Shown here: positions 40,001 to 50,679 of the stretch, in pieces | Layout of the letters: each line of letters starts with the position of its first letter | Position numbering within the stretch: position 1 is the stretch's first letter | Source: Pelodera strongyloides | Lineage: Eukaryota; Nematoda; Chromadorea; Rhabditida; Rhabditidae | Direction of reading: 5' to 3' | NCBI GenBank assembly: GCA_036852015.1 | Contig: JAANDG010000239.1 | Coordinates: forward strand, 124,001 to 188,000 | DNA: 64,000 nt | Made by a program: the position numbers and the translations under genes | Notes under the pieces: generated by a model | The model's input: the letters and a program-made list of their open reading frames with translations, nothing else | What the model was told of the DNA's origin: nothing | The model's database searches: none

Positions 40001-41017
40001 AATATGCTACATCCTTGCCTTACATAAACTAATGAATTACGCACAAGAAAAGCGTGGTTCAAACTTGTGCTTGCCAATCAAGACGGGCAGTGGACGGATA
40101 AAGGGTTAGCAAAAAAATAAACAATAAACATACATTAAAGATAAAGACAGAAGTTTGGTTCGGCGTCCTCAAGCCAAGCCATTGAGGGGAACCAGCTTCC
40201 TTTCTCCGCAGACGATGGCAGTGTCGTTGTGGGTCAGGTCGTCACTTGGAACACAACGAGATCGTGGGTGAAGTATGGTAGGCGAGTGTTCCACTCAGGT
40301 AGCGAGAAGGAGAGGGAGAGGACGACTAAGAATCGCCTGAAATATCAAATAAAGTCAACATATAATGAATCTGACCCACATACAGTGAATAGGAATACCA
40401 TCAAGGGACAAGTCCAAAATGCGAAAACTAGAAACTAAAAATTACCTTTTTAGATGGCGAGTCCTGAACCACAGTTCCGAGAATGAGACAAAGAGAGGAG
40501 AAAATAGAGAGGTGACCGGAGAAGACAACAGACCCGAACTTAGCACCATTAGCAGGAAGTTTACCCTGCGTTTTTTGAACAAGCATATCGATGCAACAAC
40601 GCGCGTCGGGACTGCCAGGAGAAAAGGCGCCGGCTCATCAAATCAAGCCATTGGAGCAGGTTCTTCTAACTCAGGCCTAGGCCTCAAAGACCTAAGTTAA
40701 AAGAACCTAACAAGACTGCGTTTGCGCGCGCAAATCAGTCTTACTGTACATAAATTAAAAACAACAAAACATATAATTCAGCAAATCATTTGCTCAAAAA
40801 AATCTACAACTACAAACTACAAATACAACCTAAATTAAAATACTTAGTCATCCATTAACTACCACGTCTATTTTAAAGAGGCCAGACATCGAGACAGAAT
40901 AAAAAAAGAACAAGAGTTGTCCTTGCGGATCTTCTTTTAAGAATACTGTTCTCAACCCGGCTGTTATATTTTTTGCCCAGGTGATCGGAGCCATTTATTT
41001 TTTCACCGATCTTGGCC

Positions 41018-41279
41018 CTCAACGTTTAACAAAGTACAAACAATACAAATGAAAATCCATCAACGCTTCAAATACAAACGTTGAGAGCCGATCAGCCTTC
41101 ATTTTGGCTGATCTTTTTTTATTTCTATAAATTTAAGAACAATATCCTTAAATCCTCAGGAGCATATTCTTCTAATTTTTTTGCTCGGCGGCGTATTTAA
41201 TTTTTTCGCCTATTAGCCTCCAACATTTTAAATTACCAAAGTAATTTCGTTCAAATGTCAAAAAGGAAAATGTTGGAGG
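41018..41279. other. Conserved hairpin region, copy 2
   Basis: Three stems: CTCAACGTTT (41018-41027) with 41076-41085; GATCAGCC (41090-41097) with 41106-41113 followed by seven T; and CCTCCAACATTTT (41217-41229) with 41267-41279. The third stem is 13 bp here and about 10 bp in copy 1, with both arms changed accordingly. The middle stem plus T-run resembles a terminator on the plus strand but is imperfect in copy 1. Confidence 0.5.
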
Positions 41280-41309
41280 CCTAGCTGCCTTCTTCTTGAC
41301 AGCACTGTA

Positions 41310-43283
41310 CTAAACTAAAACACCTAAGTAGAGGTAGAGGGGTAAAATATCCCCTACGCAGCTGCGCCCGACGAGACACGCGAAAGTGACAGCAATCACA
41401 TAGGAGAGGCGGATACCGATGATCAGCATTTGATCAGAATCGATCCAGCTCCTTCGTTCCGTCTTGAAGATGTTAATCTAAAAATTTTTTTTAATTATAT
41501 GGACACAATTCACACAACGCGGCACTTAAATCAAGTTAACACACTCCAATCAACGGTTTGCTACGGTACACAAAAAAATATTCGCAACCTGGCTGTTTAC
41601 ATGTTAAATATTCGCGCAAATTATGCACCAATTGCCAGTTGCACGTATCACAACTTTCGATTACGCAGAATAGAACGCAAAATCAAAAATTAAAAAAGTA
41701 ATAACGTACATAGCCTCGACCGACTTGAGCGTGGTCTTTGATACTCAGCGGGCAACATTAGAACAGATCCAGTGTGCTCGAAGCAAGACAACGACCGGGA
41801 CCACACAGCCTTGGCACGTACACACGAGACGACATTGGTGAACTTCAGCCCTTAGCGCCGATACCTAAAAACATATAATTAGCAATTAAAATCAATCAAT
41901 AAGCAAGTGTTTATTGATTACTGTGCATTTTCACTGAAAAATAGTGAGAGAAAAAAACACACTGAATCATCCGAAACAAGAGTGAACGACAAAGGAAAAA
42001 CACGGTGTACTAGAGCATATTCTTTTGCAAATAGGGTTGGGAACCAATCACCACCGAAGATTGCATTCAGTCCAACCAGCGGTAGTCGTTCTCGTTCATA
42101 ATGCAAACTTTTTTACGTTTCAAGCCATTTATCTACTTCCAGCCAAAGAAAATGGCCTGCATGACCGCTTCCGCTTCGATTATGTAAAATTGAAGGCACT
42201 ATTAAAAGTAACAACGACGTACATTAAAATCACATTCTCCTTGAAACGCTTGAGCGAGGCGAGGGACCTTGGCGATACTGGGTCACGGCTCGGCTCGGAC
42301 TCGTGCGGGGATAACGTAGCAGAGCTCAACGTCCACAGCCTTGATGGCGACGACAACGAGAGGAGAGAAGATCCCTCGTTAGGCACAACCTCTACCGAAG
42401 GTGGAGCAGTACCGTCACCTAAAACATACGATTTAGAAATTTATACTGAATTGAAAAAAAACGACACTCGACAGGAACATGCAGAATAAGAATTCGGGAA
42501 ATATAAAACCGGGAATAATGGTTTTTGGAGATAGAGAGAAGTAGTAATCAGCAGACCACCATGAACCCACCTAGCCCCAGTCATCTTTCGACTCGACTGA
42601 TTGAATGCAATGGCAGACTGGTTCAGCCAATACATTACATATAGCAAATGCAGCATATACAGACTGGTACATTACCTAAATACATGGTCACGGCAAAGAC
42701 GACATCGAGCAACCATCTTCCGCTTAGGGAGAAGGTCGAATGTCCTTCCTTAGCTGGCACCTTAGACGAACGGCCAGGCCCGGGTCGACGTTGAGAGAGG
42801 AAGAGAGAAGAAACATCACCTGCGAGGACCACAATCTAAAAGATGACAATTAGAATTTAGGTGACAAAAGTCACAAATCCACAACATAATCCGGTGTGGT
42901 CAACGAAGACAATGAATTTGCGGTCTCCCGCAAACATTTAGAGCGATGAATAACGGATAACGAGTAAAGCTGCAAAACGATGACAATGCTCACCGATCGC
43001 TCAGTGATCTACAAGTGAAAACCACAACGTCCTCCAAGTCCGTGGCGTGGATCGAGGACATCACCCCCACAGGAGGGATAATCGTAACGGCAGTATCACG
43101 TTCTAAAGTAACGTAATAAGCATGAACCTTCATAAGATAAAAACAACAAACACTAAATAGCAATGTCGGAATCATTGAGCACACCAAAGAAAGCATCACG
43201 AAAAGGTTAACATACCGAGCTATTCGAGCTCCAGGGTACAAGAAGGACAAAAAACCTTCGGCGGAAGGACTCGACCGCCACAT
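41310..43283 (-). CDS. Small hydrophobic-protein gene, copy 2, probably membrane
   Basis: The first block, 42994-43283, starts at an ATG 9 nt after a TTTCAG acceptor (trans-splice-like) and encodes MWRSSPSAEGFLSF then a membrane segment NLFVMLSLVCSMIPTLLFSV. Further minus-strand blocks with good splice sites: 42676-42835 (GDVSSLFL..SGRWLLDVVFAVTMYL), 42219-42418 (Ser-rich, EPSRDPVSPRSLASLKRFKE), then two possible last exons that both fit in phase: 41745-41864 (Cys-rich, QCRLVCTCQGCVVPVV, stop) or 41310-41477 (DQMLIIGIRLSYVIAV, a second membrane segment, stop). The join between blocks 1 and 2 is unresolved: the best donor (CG|GTGAGC) does not give the open frame of block 2. Family not recognised. 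Near-identity with copy 1 suggests constraint or recent conversion. Confidence 0.5.
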
Positions 43284-43572
43284 CTCAGCAGTCTGAAAGA
43301 TTAAAATATAATGAAAGGAACAAATTTAATACCAATACAACACGTGTAGATCAAGCGATTATAAGCAGCCAAAGAAACTGAACATGTATGGGGAAGAAAC
43401 GTTGTAAGGAAAACAAAAAAAACGAGTGAGAAACGGAGGGAGAAAAGCACTGCCACTGATGCGAAGGACGAACTGAATGATCTGCGGCGATGAAAATTTG
43501 GCGGGGGATCGGATGAAACGTCCGGACGATACGAGATGACGTTTCATAAAACCTCTGGCCACGCCTATTTTG

Positions 43573-43636
43573 TCCTAATCAGCCAATCAGAGCATGACCA
43601 CTAATCAGTACCAATCAGATCGGCCAATCACAAGCC
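43573..43636 (-). promoter_or_regulatory. Clustered CCAAT boxes upstream of hydrophobic-protein gene, copy 2
   Basis: Same cluster as 18051-18112, about 290-350 bp upstream of ATG 43283: AGCCAATCAG, ACCAATCAG, GGCCAATCAC. Identical spacing in both copies. Confidence 0.4.
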
Positions 43637-44293
43637 AGATTGTCAGATTAGGCGCGAAATTATCGACGTCGTGGGGAGGCGGAGTTTACATGTACTGCGC
43701 GTTGGTCTCTAAATAGTTACGCGCAGTTTTGTTTTGTCATCCCCAAACAAATCAAAAAGTGGTAAATTGCATTGTAAGTTGCATTGTAAATTGTATAATT
43801 ATTGTAATTATAATTCCATTGAAAGTCGCAATTTCTTAAATGACAAAATTGGCAACCAGTCCCGAAAATCAAAGTTCGCGTACCCTTTTTTCTGAAATAC
43901 TGCAAATTTCAAGGATGCCAAATAGTTTGATGGCTTTATAGTTACATTGTAATAATTGTGAAATCTATATGGTTCAATGAATCCGCTAGAGTTCAACGTA
44001 ACTAGTACTGTCCGTAAGTAACGTAATTAGCGTAAGTAGCATTATGACTTTCGACGTGATACCGGCCGGGACAGCCGTTTGCGCGAATACCAGCTGGCCC
44101 AGCCATGGCGCATCTGAGGCGCACATGTGGCGCACTTACCGCACCTCCTCCAAAAGTAACGCATGCGTCAATTTGTATAGTAAAAATGCGGCACACAGTC
44201 CGCGCAGTAGTCGCCCCGCTGTCGGATGCTGCTTTTATGCGCGGCGACGACGCGAGCTTTTTCTGTGAAAGCCGACACTCATCACGATTAAAA

Positions 44294-45863
44294 TCCCCTG
44301 GCGAAAATGATATCACTAGCGAAACACCTGACTAAAATATTTACCACTGACGAAAGTTGGAAAATCAAGAGTGATGTGAAATTGTTTGTGCCTTGTAAAT
44401 CTAGAACTAGGTCTAGCAAAGAATAGTTTTTCCCGCATCAGCTGACAAAAGGGCGAAATGCTTTTATTAAATCATAGGAAATGGGTGAAACCCAATCAGT
44501 GGGTTTCTTCGTGCATCGGCCCATTGTCTGACTACTTCGTGACCATGTGATGACCAAGTTTCAACGAAAATTGTCATCAACTGGTCACCAGATGGTCATT
44601 AACCAGTCCCCAGATTTTTTCGGTAAAAACCATTCTGTGATGTTCCGACGGCGGGTTTTCTGTGGTTTCGGAAATTGGTTTTCTCTCTCAATGGAATAAA
44701 GGAATAAAGAGTTAGTTAGATAATGCCACAAATTACTGAATGTACGTTATACAAACGAATTTGATTAATTGATGAACATTTATAAGCGGGATTGAATAGC
44801 CTCCGGCAAGCTTCGGGCACACACTTTGCCATAGGATCCATAGGAATATGCAAATTTCCCAAAGAAGGTACAATACGGCTTTAAGGCTCGTTTGTCGAAT
44901 AGAATCAATTAATGTAGTTGTACGCGCATAGTATAGTTTCCAACCGCTACTACACGTGCTTTTTCAAACATCGGCTTTCGGCCTTCGAATGGAGTTTTTG
45001 AAGCGAAACGGCGTGAAGCTCTCCGCCCATGCAAATCGTGAAACTAGCCGCTTATATAAATACGCCCACACTCTGGTGCGCTGCGAGGCAAAACTGGGAA
45101 CGAACAACAGCTGGCGCACCAGTGGCGCATCTGTGGCACAAAGGTATCGCACCAGACGCATCTCTTTCAAACGGTTTTATTTCAAGTAACATATATCCTA
45201 ATAAGCTTGCGATTCGTTGTAAAATATTGAGGTAACCCTAACCCTAACTACTACCTACATTATTTTACGCTATGCTACGGTGCGAGTCTGGAAATCAAAG
45301 TCAACGCCTTCCATCGCGCACGCTGAATATACGAAGTCAATTTGCCGTGTGAATAGAGGTTTTATTTTGTTTAATGTCTATGTTAGGTCAACTAGTCTAT
45401 GCACACTTATCTGGTAGTTAGGTTTTCCAATGTAAACAACACATGTCGTGGAGCCATACTCGTCGAATAGAAGTTTATATTAAACAAAACATTGATAAAT
45501 CAACTAACAATAAGGCAAGGCAATGCAATAATGTTACGATTGGAACATACAATAATAACTAATGATACGTCGAATAGTGCCCAAACACATAAAAACGGCA
45601 CTTTATGGATAACTTTGAAAAAAGAACAGATAAATCATCAATAATAATGGGAGAATGAAGTAACTAACAAAATAAGGTAAGAATACAGTTCGTTTTATTG
45701 TACTGGATTACATAGCTCTAAAAGATGCATGTTGCAATATGCATGCAATACTGTATTCCATATGAGAACGATTAAAACTTATAATTCTCAACTACACATG
45801 CTTGAAATTATAAACAGAAGCTTTAACGTGAGGAAAACATGTGACAACTGAAACACAAACAAC
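44294..45863. other. Spacer between duplication copy 2 and BTB gene D
   Basis: No gene seen. 44520-44640 contains CTGGTCACC/GGTCATTAACCAG words shared with 58130-58250 and 60140-60280, a dispersed repeat. 44832-44883 is the right end of a family A MITE. 45060-45165 is a patch with TGGCGCACC words. 45235-45248 has two CCCTAA units, too few to call telomeric. Confidence 0.5.
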
Positions 45864-48475
45864 TCAAGCGGGATTGAATAACCTACGATCAACCCTGTGT
45901 TGTGTTGGCCGCCCAGCACATTTAGGGGGAGAATAGTGAGCAGAGCAGACGTATTTGTGGCATTTTGAACACCACGATGTTTCGCCACTCTAAAATTAAA
46001 AACCCACGATGTTCTGAGGCCTGAATAACTGAACAACTAACATGTCCATAAATAATTACTTCAATGTATCAGATTTTCTTCAATTCAAAATGAAAATTCA
46101 CCAAATTTGTACCTGTTCACACTTGCTCACATCACAACTGTGCTTTTCATTGAAGTAGGCCATTCTCGAATAATGCATCGTAGTGTTCAGGGGATCACAA
46201 TTCTGAATGGCTGCCTTGAAAATGGCGGCTGTCAACTTCGAGTCTTTTACCTGAATTTTGAACAAAATTTAGCTTTGAAATCAGTCATTTGAATTTGAGC
46301 ATTTGCTTTTTTTTATCCCTACCCAACATCCCTTTCGGGAATATCACAGTGAGTGGATCAGAGACTTCATTTCCGTTTCTTACCTTTTCCCATTCCCTTT
46401 TACCTTTTCCCACAAGTTCACGTCGACCAGTCTTTCAACGGTTTGAGCAGTGAGATGATCAATGATACCCCACTTCAATGCGTCGTAGTCACTAAATATA
46501 TATTTATTAGTCTAGTTTTTTTAGTCAAGCGGCCTGAGTGCCTGGGTGAAGTGGAGTAACCGAGGAATGAAATAGACAACCCATGCCTATTGGGTCACTG
46601 TAAGACAACTAAATACGCTAATACGCATCGGAATAAACGGCATACAGATTCCCCAAGGATTCCCGGGCATCCTTTGTGGTGCCCACATCGCGTTTCTTAA
46701 GTATAAGAACACCCAACAAATTCATGTTCGGGCCAAAAATGACAGAAACGCTTCAAATAAGTAAAACCATTGGATTCAGCGTGAAATGTTGACCATGTAT
46801 TGTGAAAATTAGAAAAAATATTCAGAATGTCGTCAGAAACAATCGTCAACAGAAAGACGGGTTTTTGCAACTGACGGGCCCGAAACCACCCGAAAGACGG
46901 GTCCGAATGCGGATTTGTTTGGGTGTTCTTATACTTATGAAACGCACTGTACATGTGCAAAATTAACGCAGTAAGGAAGTGGAAAACTCACGTATTTCCG
47001 TGTTCAAGGATCGCTTCGAGAAAGGTGCTAAGAAGTTGGGCGTCGACATAGGGCTGGTACCCAACAGCGCTCCGGCCTGACGGTGAGTTTTTAGTTATAT
47101 TCGACTGAACTTTGCTGGACCTTTTATAGCAGAGAATTCCCATAAACAGGTGTATCCAGCCAACGCAAAAAGATCAAGAATTAAGAAGAAATCTAGGCTT
47201 CCTTTAAATAAATCTAGCTGAGTTCCAACCAAAATATAGAGACTAGTGGTAGGGAAAGAAACCATCTAATAACGGCTAGATCACGTAGACGTTGACTACG
47301 CCAAGCACGTCTTACTGCTCGAATGCATTCAATTATCCGCTAGCAGTTAGGGTGTTTAGATTAACTTACCCAGGTATTCTTTGCAATAATTGTGTAAAAC
47401 TGCAATGTCAAACGTATTTGCCAACCGCATCAAGTCGCTCAGCTGAGAGGCTGAAAAAAGCGACTCAACAGCTATAAATGACTAAATACAAAGATCAGAG
47501 AAGAGAACTTAGTCTACGGAATTGCATATTATCTGCATGGTGTTGCAAGTTACACCTCTAGCGTGTTTTAATTCAAATATATTTGCAGCCCTCACCGGTT
47601 GTTCTATTAGCAATCGTTCCAGATTCAAGGGTCCTAAGAAGAATAGAGATGGAATTTACGTTTTCATCCTGAAATGACAATAGGATGAAACATGTTGTAG
47701 TTTTCGCATAGTCAGATCATTGCCCTCCTCGAACTAAAAAAATGCATACAGCGTGGGCATGTGCACCAAGTCAAGTTAAAGCGAAAAACCGGCCCGTTTT
47801 TGAAACGCATCGAGTACTCAAGCATTCTTATGCAACTTATGCAAACGACCATACATTAGAATAAAAAAATCGAGCTAAATTCGAGCAAATTAACATAAAT
47901 ACGTAAGAATGCAGTTCGTTTCAAAAACCGGCCGGTACTTCGCTTTAAACAGTCAGAACCCTACATAAAAAAAATTACTGGAAAGTGAGCCGCCTGATCT
48001 CGGGCTTCCTTGAAATCTCCAAAGAAAAGTTTCTCAAGAACTGGCGAGACCTCAGCGAGAAAATACGGGTTCACATAGAATGTGTGACCTGAATAATACG
48101 TAAAGTTACCGTATAATGACAAATAGCGAAGTTACCATAGAATGACACTTAGCGCCAAAAAAACTTGGAAATGAAACAAAAAAACTCGGACTCCTTCTTT
48201 TCATGAATGGACATGACTTTCATTAATTTCGCGACTAATTCCTAAAACTGTTACTGAAAGTTTCAATAACTGCAAGCGGTAGCTGTAGCTAACGGAAACG
48301 GTAAGCTAACGGAAAGCTGTAGCGGTAGATAACGGTAATGGCAGTAACCCCAACGGCGGTAGCGTCCAGTACTAGAGTTGCAAATAAACCCACCATCATG
48401 CACTTCTATTTTGAAATAACGAAGTTGTGTTTTGGTTCTGTAACCCTCTGGGACCACTGGATTGCTTAAAGACAT
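45864..48475 (-). CDS. BTB gene D, BTB plus C-terminal Cys/His module (260 aa)
   Basis: Eight exons (minus): 48394-48475, 47979-48088, 47596-47668, 47370-47450, 46992-47076, 46404-46491, 46113-46250, 45864-45989; 783 nt, ending in TGA. An acceptor TTTAG lies 1 nt before the ATG. Exon 1 ends RYFKIEVHDG; exon 2 reads GHTFYVNPYFLAEVSPVLEK then LFFGDFKEARDQ; exon 4 reads ASQLSDLMRLANTFDIAVLH. The middle exons are helical (exon 6 ends LVDVNLWEK). The C-terminal module is CDVSKC, WCSKCHKYVCSAHYSPPKC, then RVDRRLF. Donor after exon 6 is duplicated nearby (TACCTTTTCCCATTCCC twice on the plus strand). A fold-back element and a family B MITE lie in introns or next to exons. Likely CUL3 adaptor by family. 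Confidence 0.82.
46690..46945. mobile_element. Fold-back element in BTB gene D intron
   Basis: Ends GCGTTTCTTAAGTATAAGAA..ACACCCA and the complement TGGGTGTTCTTATACTTATG..AAACGC; about 256 bp. Inner repeats include ACGGG/CCCGAAAC words. No target duplication identified. It lies between exons 5 and 6 of gene D. Confidence 0.65.
47776..47948. mobile_element. TTAA MITE, family B, in BTB gene D intron 2
   Basis: Complete palindromic copy bounded by TTAA at 47776 and 47945; the right half keeps TTTCAAAAACCGGCCGG. Confidence 0.85.
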
Positions 48476-48927
48476 TCTAAATTAGAACAGTATACCTTTG
48501 ATATGGACAAGTCAGGTGGATAATGATAAAGCATAGGAGGAACAACGAGAAATGGATAGTACACGAGGAACGTCGAGGAACGGAAAGCATACTAGGAACA
48601 ACGATTTACCTAATTAGTGCTCTAGTTAGTAAAATGAATAGCACAAAAATTCCGGGTATCTTTTTTTGGCGGATAGTCCCTCATTTTGCATACTGGCAGC
48701 CACGTTTGTGCAGTTTGGGAGATTTACTATAGAAATATTGAGGGGAACTTTGTTTTACATGGGCCTGTGCCTTTAAGCGGAATTAGCATACAACCACACC
48801 GAGTTACGAAACAAATAAACGTGATCATAGGGCGTAAGTTTAGGCCAGAAATAGGAGCAATAAACAGAATCAACCAAGAAGAGTGAAAACGTATCGTGAA
48901 CTGTCACTCAGAGACAGCCGTCCTTTC

Positions 48928-49018
48928 GCCTTTTGATCACTAATCAATCGATAATTATGATTATTCAATTATACAGTATGACTCCGCCCATTTGACTCCG
49001 CCCCCAAGTTCATTTGCT
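48928..49018 (-). promoter_or_regulatory. Upstream block of BTB gene D shared with gene B
   Basis: TTTTGATCACTAATCAATCG and TTTGACTCCGCCCCCAAG match 25405-25490 and lie about 455-540 bp upstream of the gene D ATG. In gene D the CTCCGCCC word is present twice. Possible promoter element. Confidence 0.4.
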
Positions 49019-49782
49019 TTTTTTTGCTTTTTTTCTGTGCTAGCCAATAGAGGAGAAGTTCAAGTACTTGTTGATCATTGGCTTGGATGCGATTGACTTT
49101 AGTTAGATTGATTGCTAAGAATGCGAATAAAAACTACTTTGGTTAACGAAAAGTATTGGAAAATTAGGAAATTTGCATGTGTTGCGACGAATACGCAGTT
49201 ACGTCATTTTAATACTGAAAACCTAAAAACATAAGCAACGACAAGATTAACCACCTTGCAAGTCTCATAGCTAAACGAGATTGCATTTGTGGCTCACAAT
49301 CAGTTGAGCTCTGACAATAAACGTAACTTGTGTAGCGAAATTTGGTCATCCTAAAATATATTTTGTCAGAGTTTATGCACTCATCGCGCGCTTATTTTGT
49401 AACTAGCTTCACGATAACATTGCTCGGTTCATTCATGTAGGTCTTTTTGAGAAACAATGGATATTCAAAACCACTTGCGTTGCTGCAAACCGTTTTGTAT
49501 ACAATTTCTTGCTCCAGAGTGGCACACAATATGTGAGCCAAGCCACCGCCGCGCCCGACCCCCCAGACATCTCGCTGGATTATCTCTCCCATCTCTGTAA
49601 CCGAGAGACAATCGGAAAACTATCGTAATCCGTCTTCGACGAACTACCGTAGTTTATCATATTTTGTTTATGCTCGACGAACTACCATAGTCGTCACAAT
49701 CTTCACAGTTGTACAGTATGTTCTACTGCCTTTGACGACCTGATTCTACAAAGTATTGAACGGAAAGTGTATGCACATATAT

Positions 49783-50192
49783 TATAACCAGCCGTTCGAA
49801 GAGCCCTACGGGCTCTTCTCCGACTGAAGGAATCGGCCTTCGGCCGATTTTTACCCTATTTAAAACATTCACACATCTACAAAGTCATTTATAATTGGGG
49901 AAACGTATACTATGTATGAGCCAGGATGCCCATTAGACTAATGGTACCATGCAAATTTGCCATTGAAGGTGATCTATGAAGAGCAGATTGTTACCCTTAT
50001 TATAAGCTAGCATAGCTCAACCGGTAGAGTGTTGGGCTGTGAATCGAGAGGTTGTGGCGAGCTGTGGGTTCGAATCTCGCCAGAGACAAATATTTTGTAT
50101 GCTCTTTCGATCGAAGAATTTTCTTTATGAAGGGATTTCGTTGTGCACATAAAAACAAACCCGTGGCAAACTCTTCTCCTTTATGTAATAAG
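49783..50192 (+). mobile_element. tRNA-derived insertion (SINE-like), 410 bp
   Basis: The flanks match 19110-19150 without a gap, so this is an insertion; ATATAT is present at both borders (49777-49782 and 50193-50198). The left part contains two GC hairpins: GAAGAGCCC-TAC-GGGCTCTTC and AATCGGCC-TTC-GGCCGATT followed by T. The right part contains a tRNA-His-like segment (separate entry). No A-rich tail at the right end was seen. Confidence 0.65.
50004..50088 (+). pseudogene. tRNA-His-like pseudogene inside the insertion
   Basis: A box TAGCTCAACCGG (50013-50024), D-arm GCTC..GAGT, a CTGTGAA loop with GTG (His) anticodon, and B box GGTTCGAATC (50067-50076). The anticodon stem and acceptor stem are mismatched and about 9 extra bases lie before the T arm, so it is not a functional tRNA, but the internal Pol III promoter looks intact. 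Confidence 0.65.
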
Positions 50193-50679
50193 ATATATTT
50201 GATGGATTCAAATTTTATTCAACGTTTATGCAAAATAACATAACAATGAAACATTCAAGTTTGCACGGAGAATTTCTAGCTCTACGACAATGACCAAAGC
50301 CCAATTATGAAGCAAACGCTGCATTGTCATAATGCTTCATTGATTGTGGCTTACAAAATAAACAAAGTGGTCTTCGAGGGAATAACCTAGAACATCGAGC
50401 CGAATTGAAAAAAAGAAGCAAGTACTCTTTATGAGTAACTTTTAAAAAGGGATCAACATAATTAATAATAAGCACTACAACAAGTTATTTCTAAACTATC
50501 AAACCCACGAAAGAGATCAGTGAACATCGGTCTAAAAAAACAATAGTCTAAACTACAAAAAATATCGAAACAAGGTAAAAATACGCAAGGGAGTGTCAAA
50601 GATGCCAATGATACGTACAAAACAAGATGTCGATAATGGAAACTATATAATGAATTGAATTTACTTCTCTACAAACCAA

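Larger units (their letters stand above)
28254..44293. repeat. Segmental duplication, copy 2
   Basis: Direct copy of 3335-18670. It lacks the two large transposons and the 229-bp MITE of copy 1, giving clean empty sites. It carries an extra segment of about 3.1 kb (29060-32200) with GC-rich flanks that copy 1 lacks, more exon-like modules (about 21), and the complete hydrophobic-protein gene. The left end abuts the truncated BTB gene C. Confidence 0.85.

Noticed and set aside
42025..42489. 154-residue plus-strand frame
   Set aside because: Antisense to the Ser-rich exon of the hydrophobic-protein gene, which has matching splice sites on the minus strand.
45235..45248. CCCTAA repeats as possible telomeric sequence
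   Set aside because: Only two units, and nematode telomeres usually use TTAGGC.
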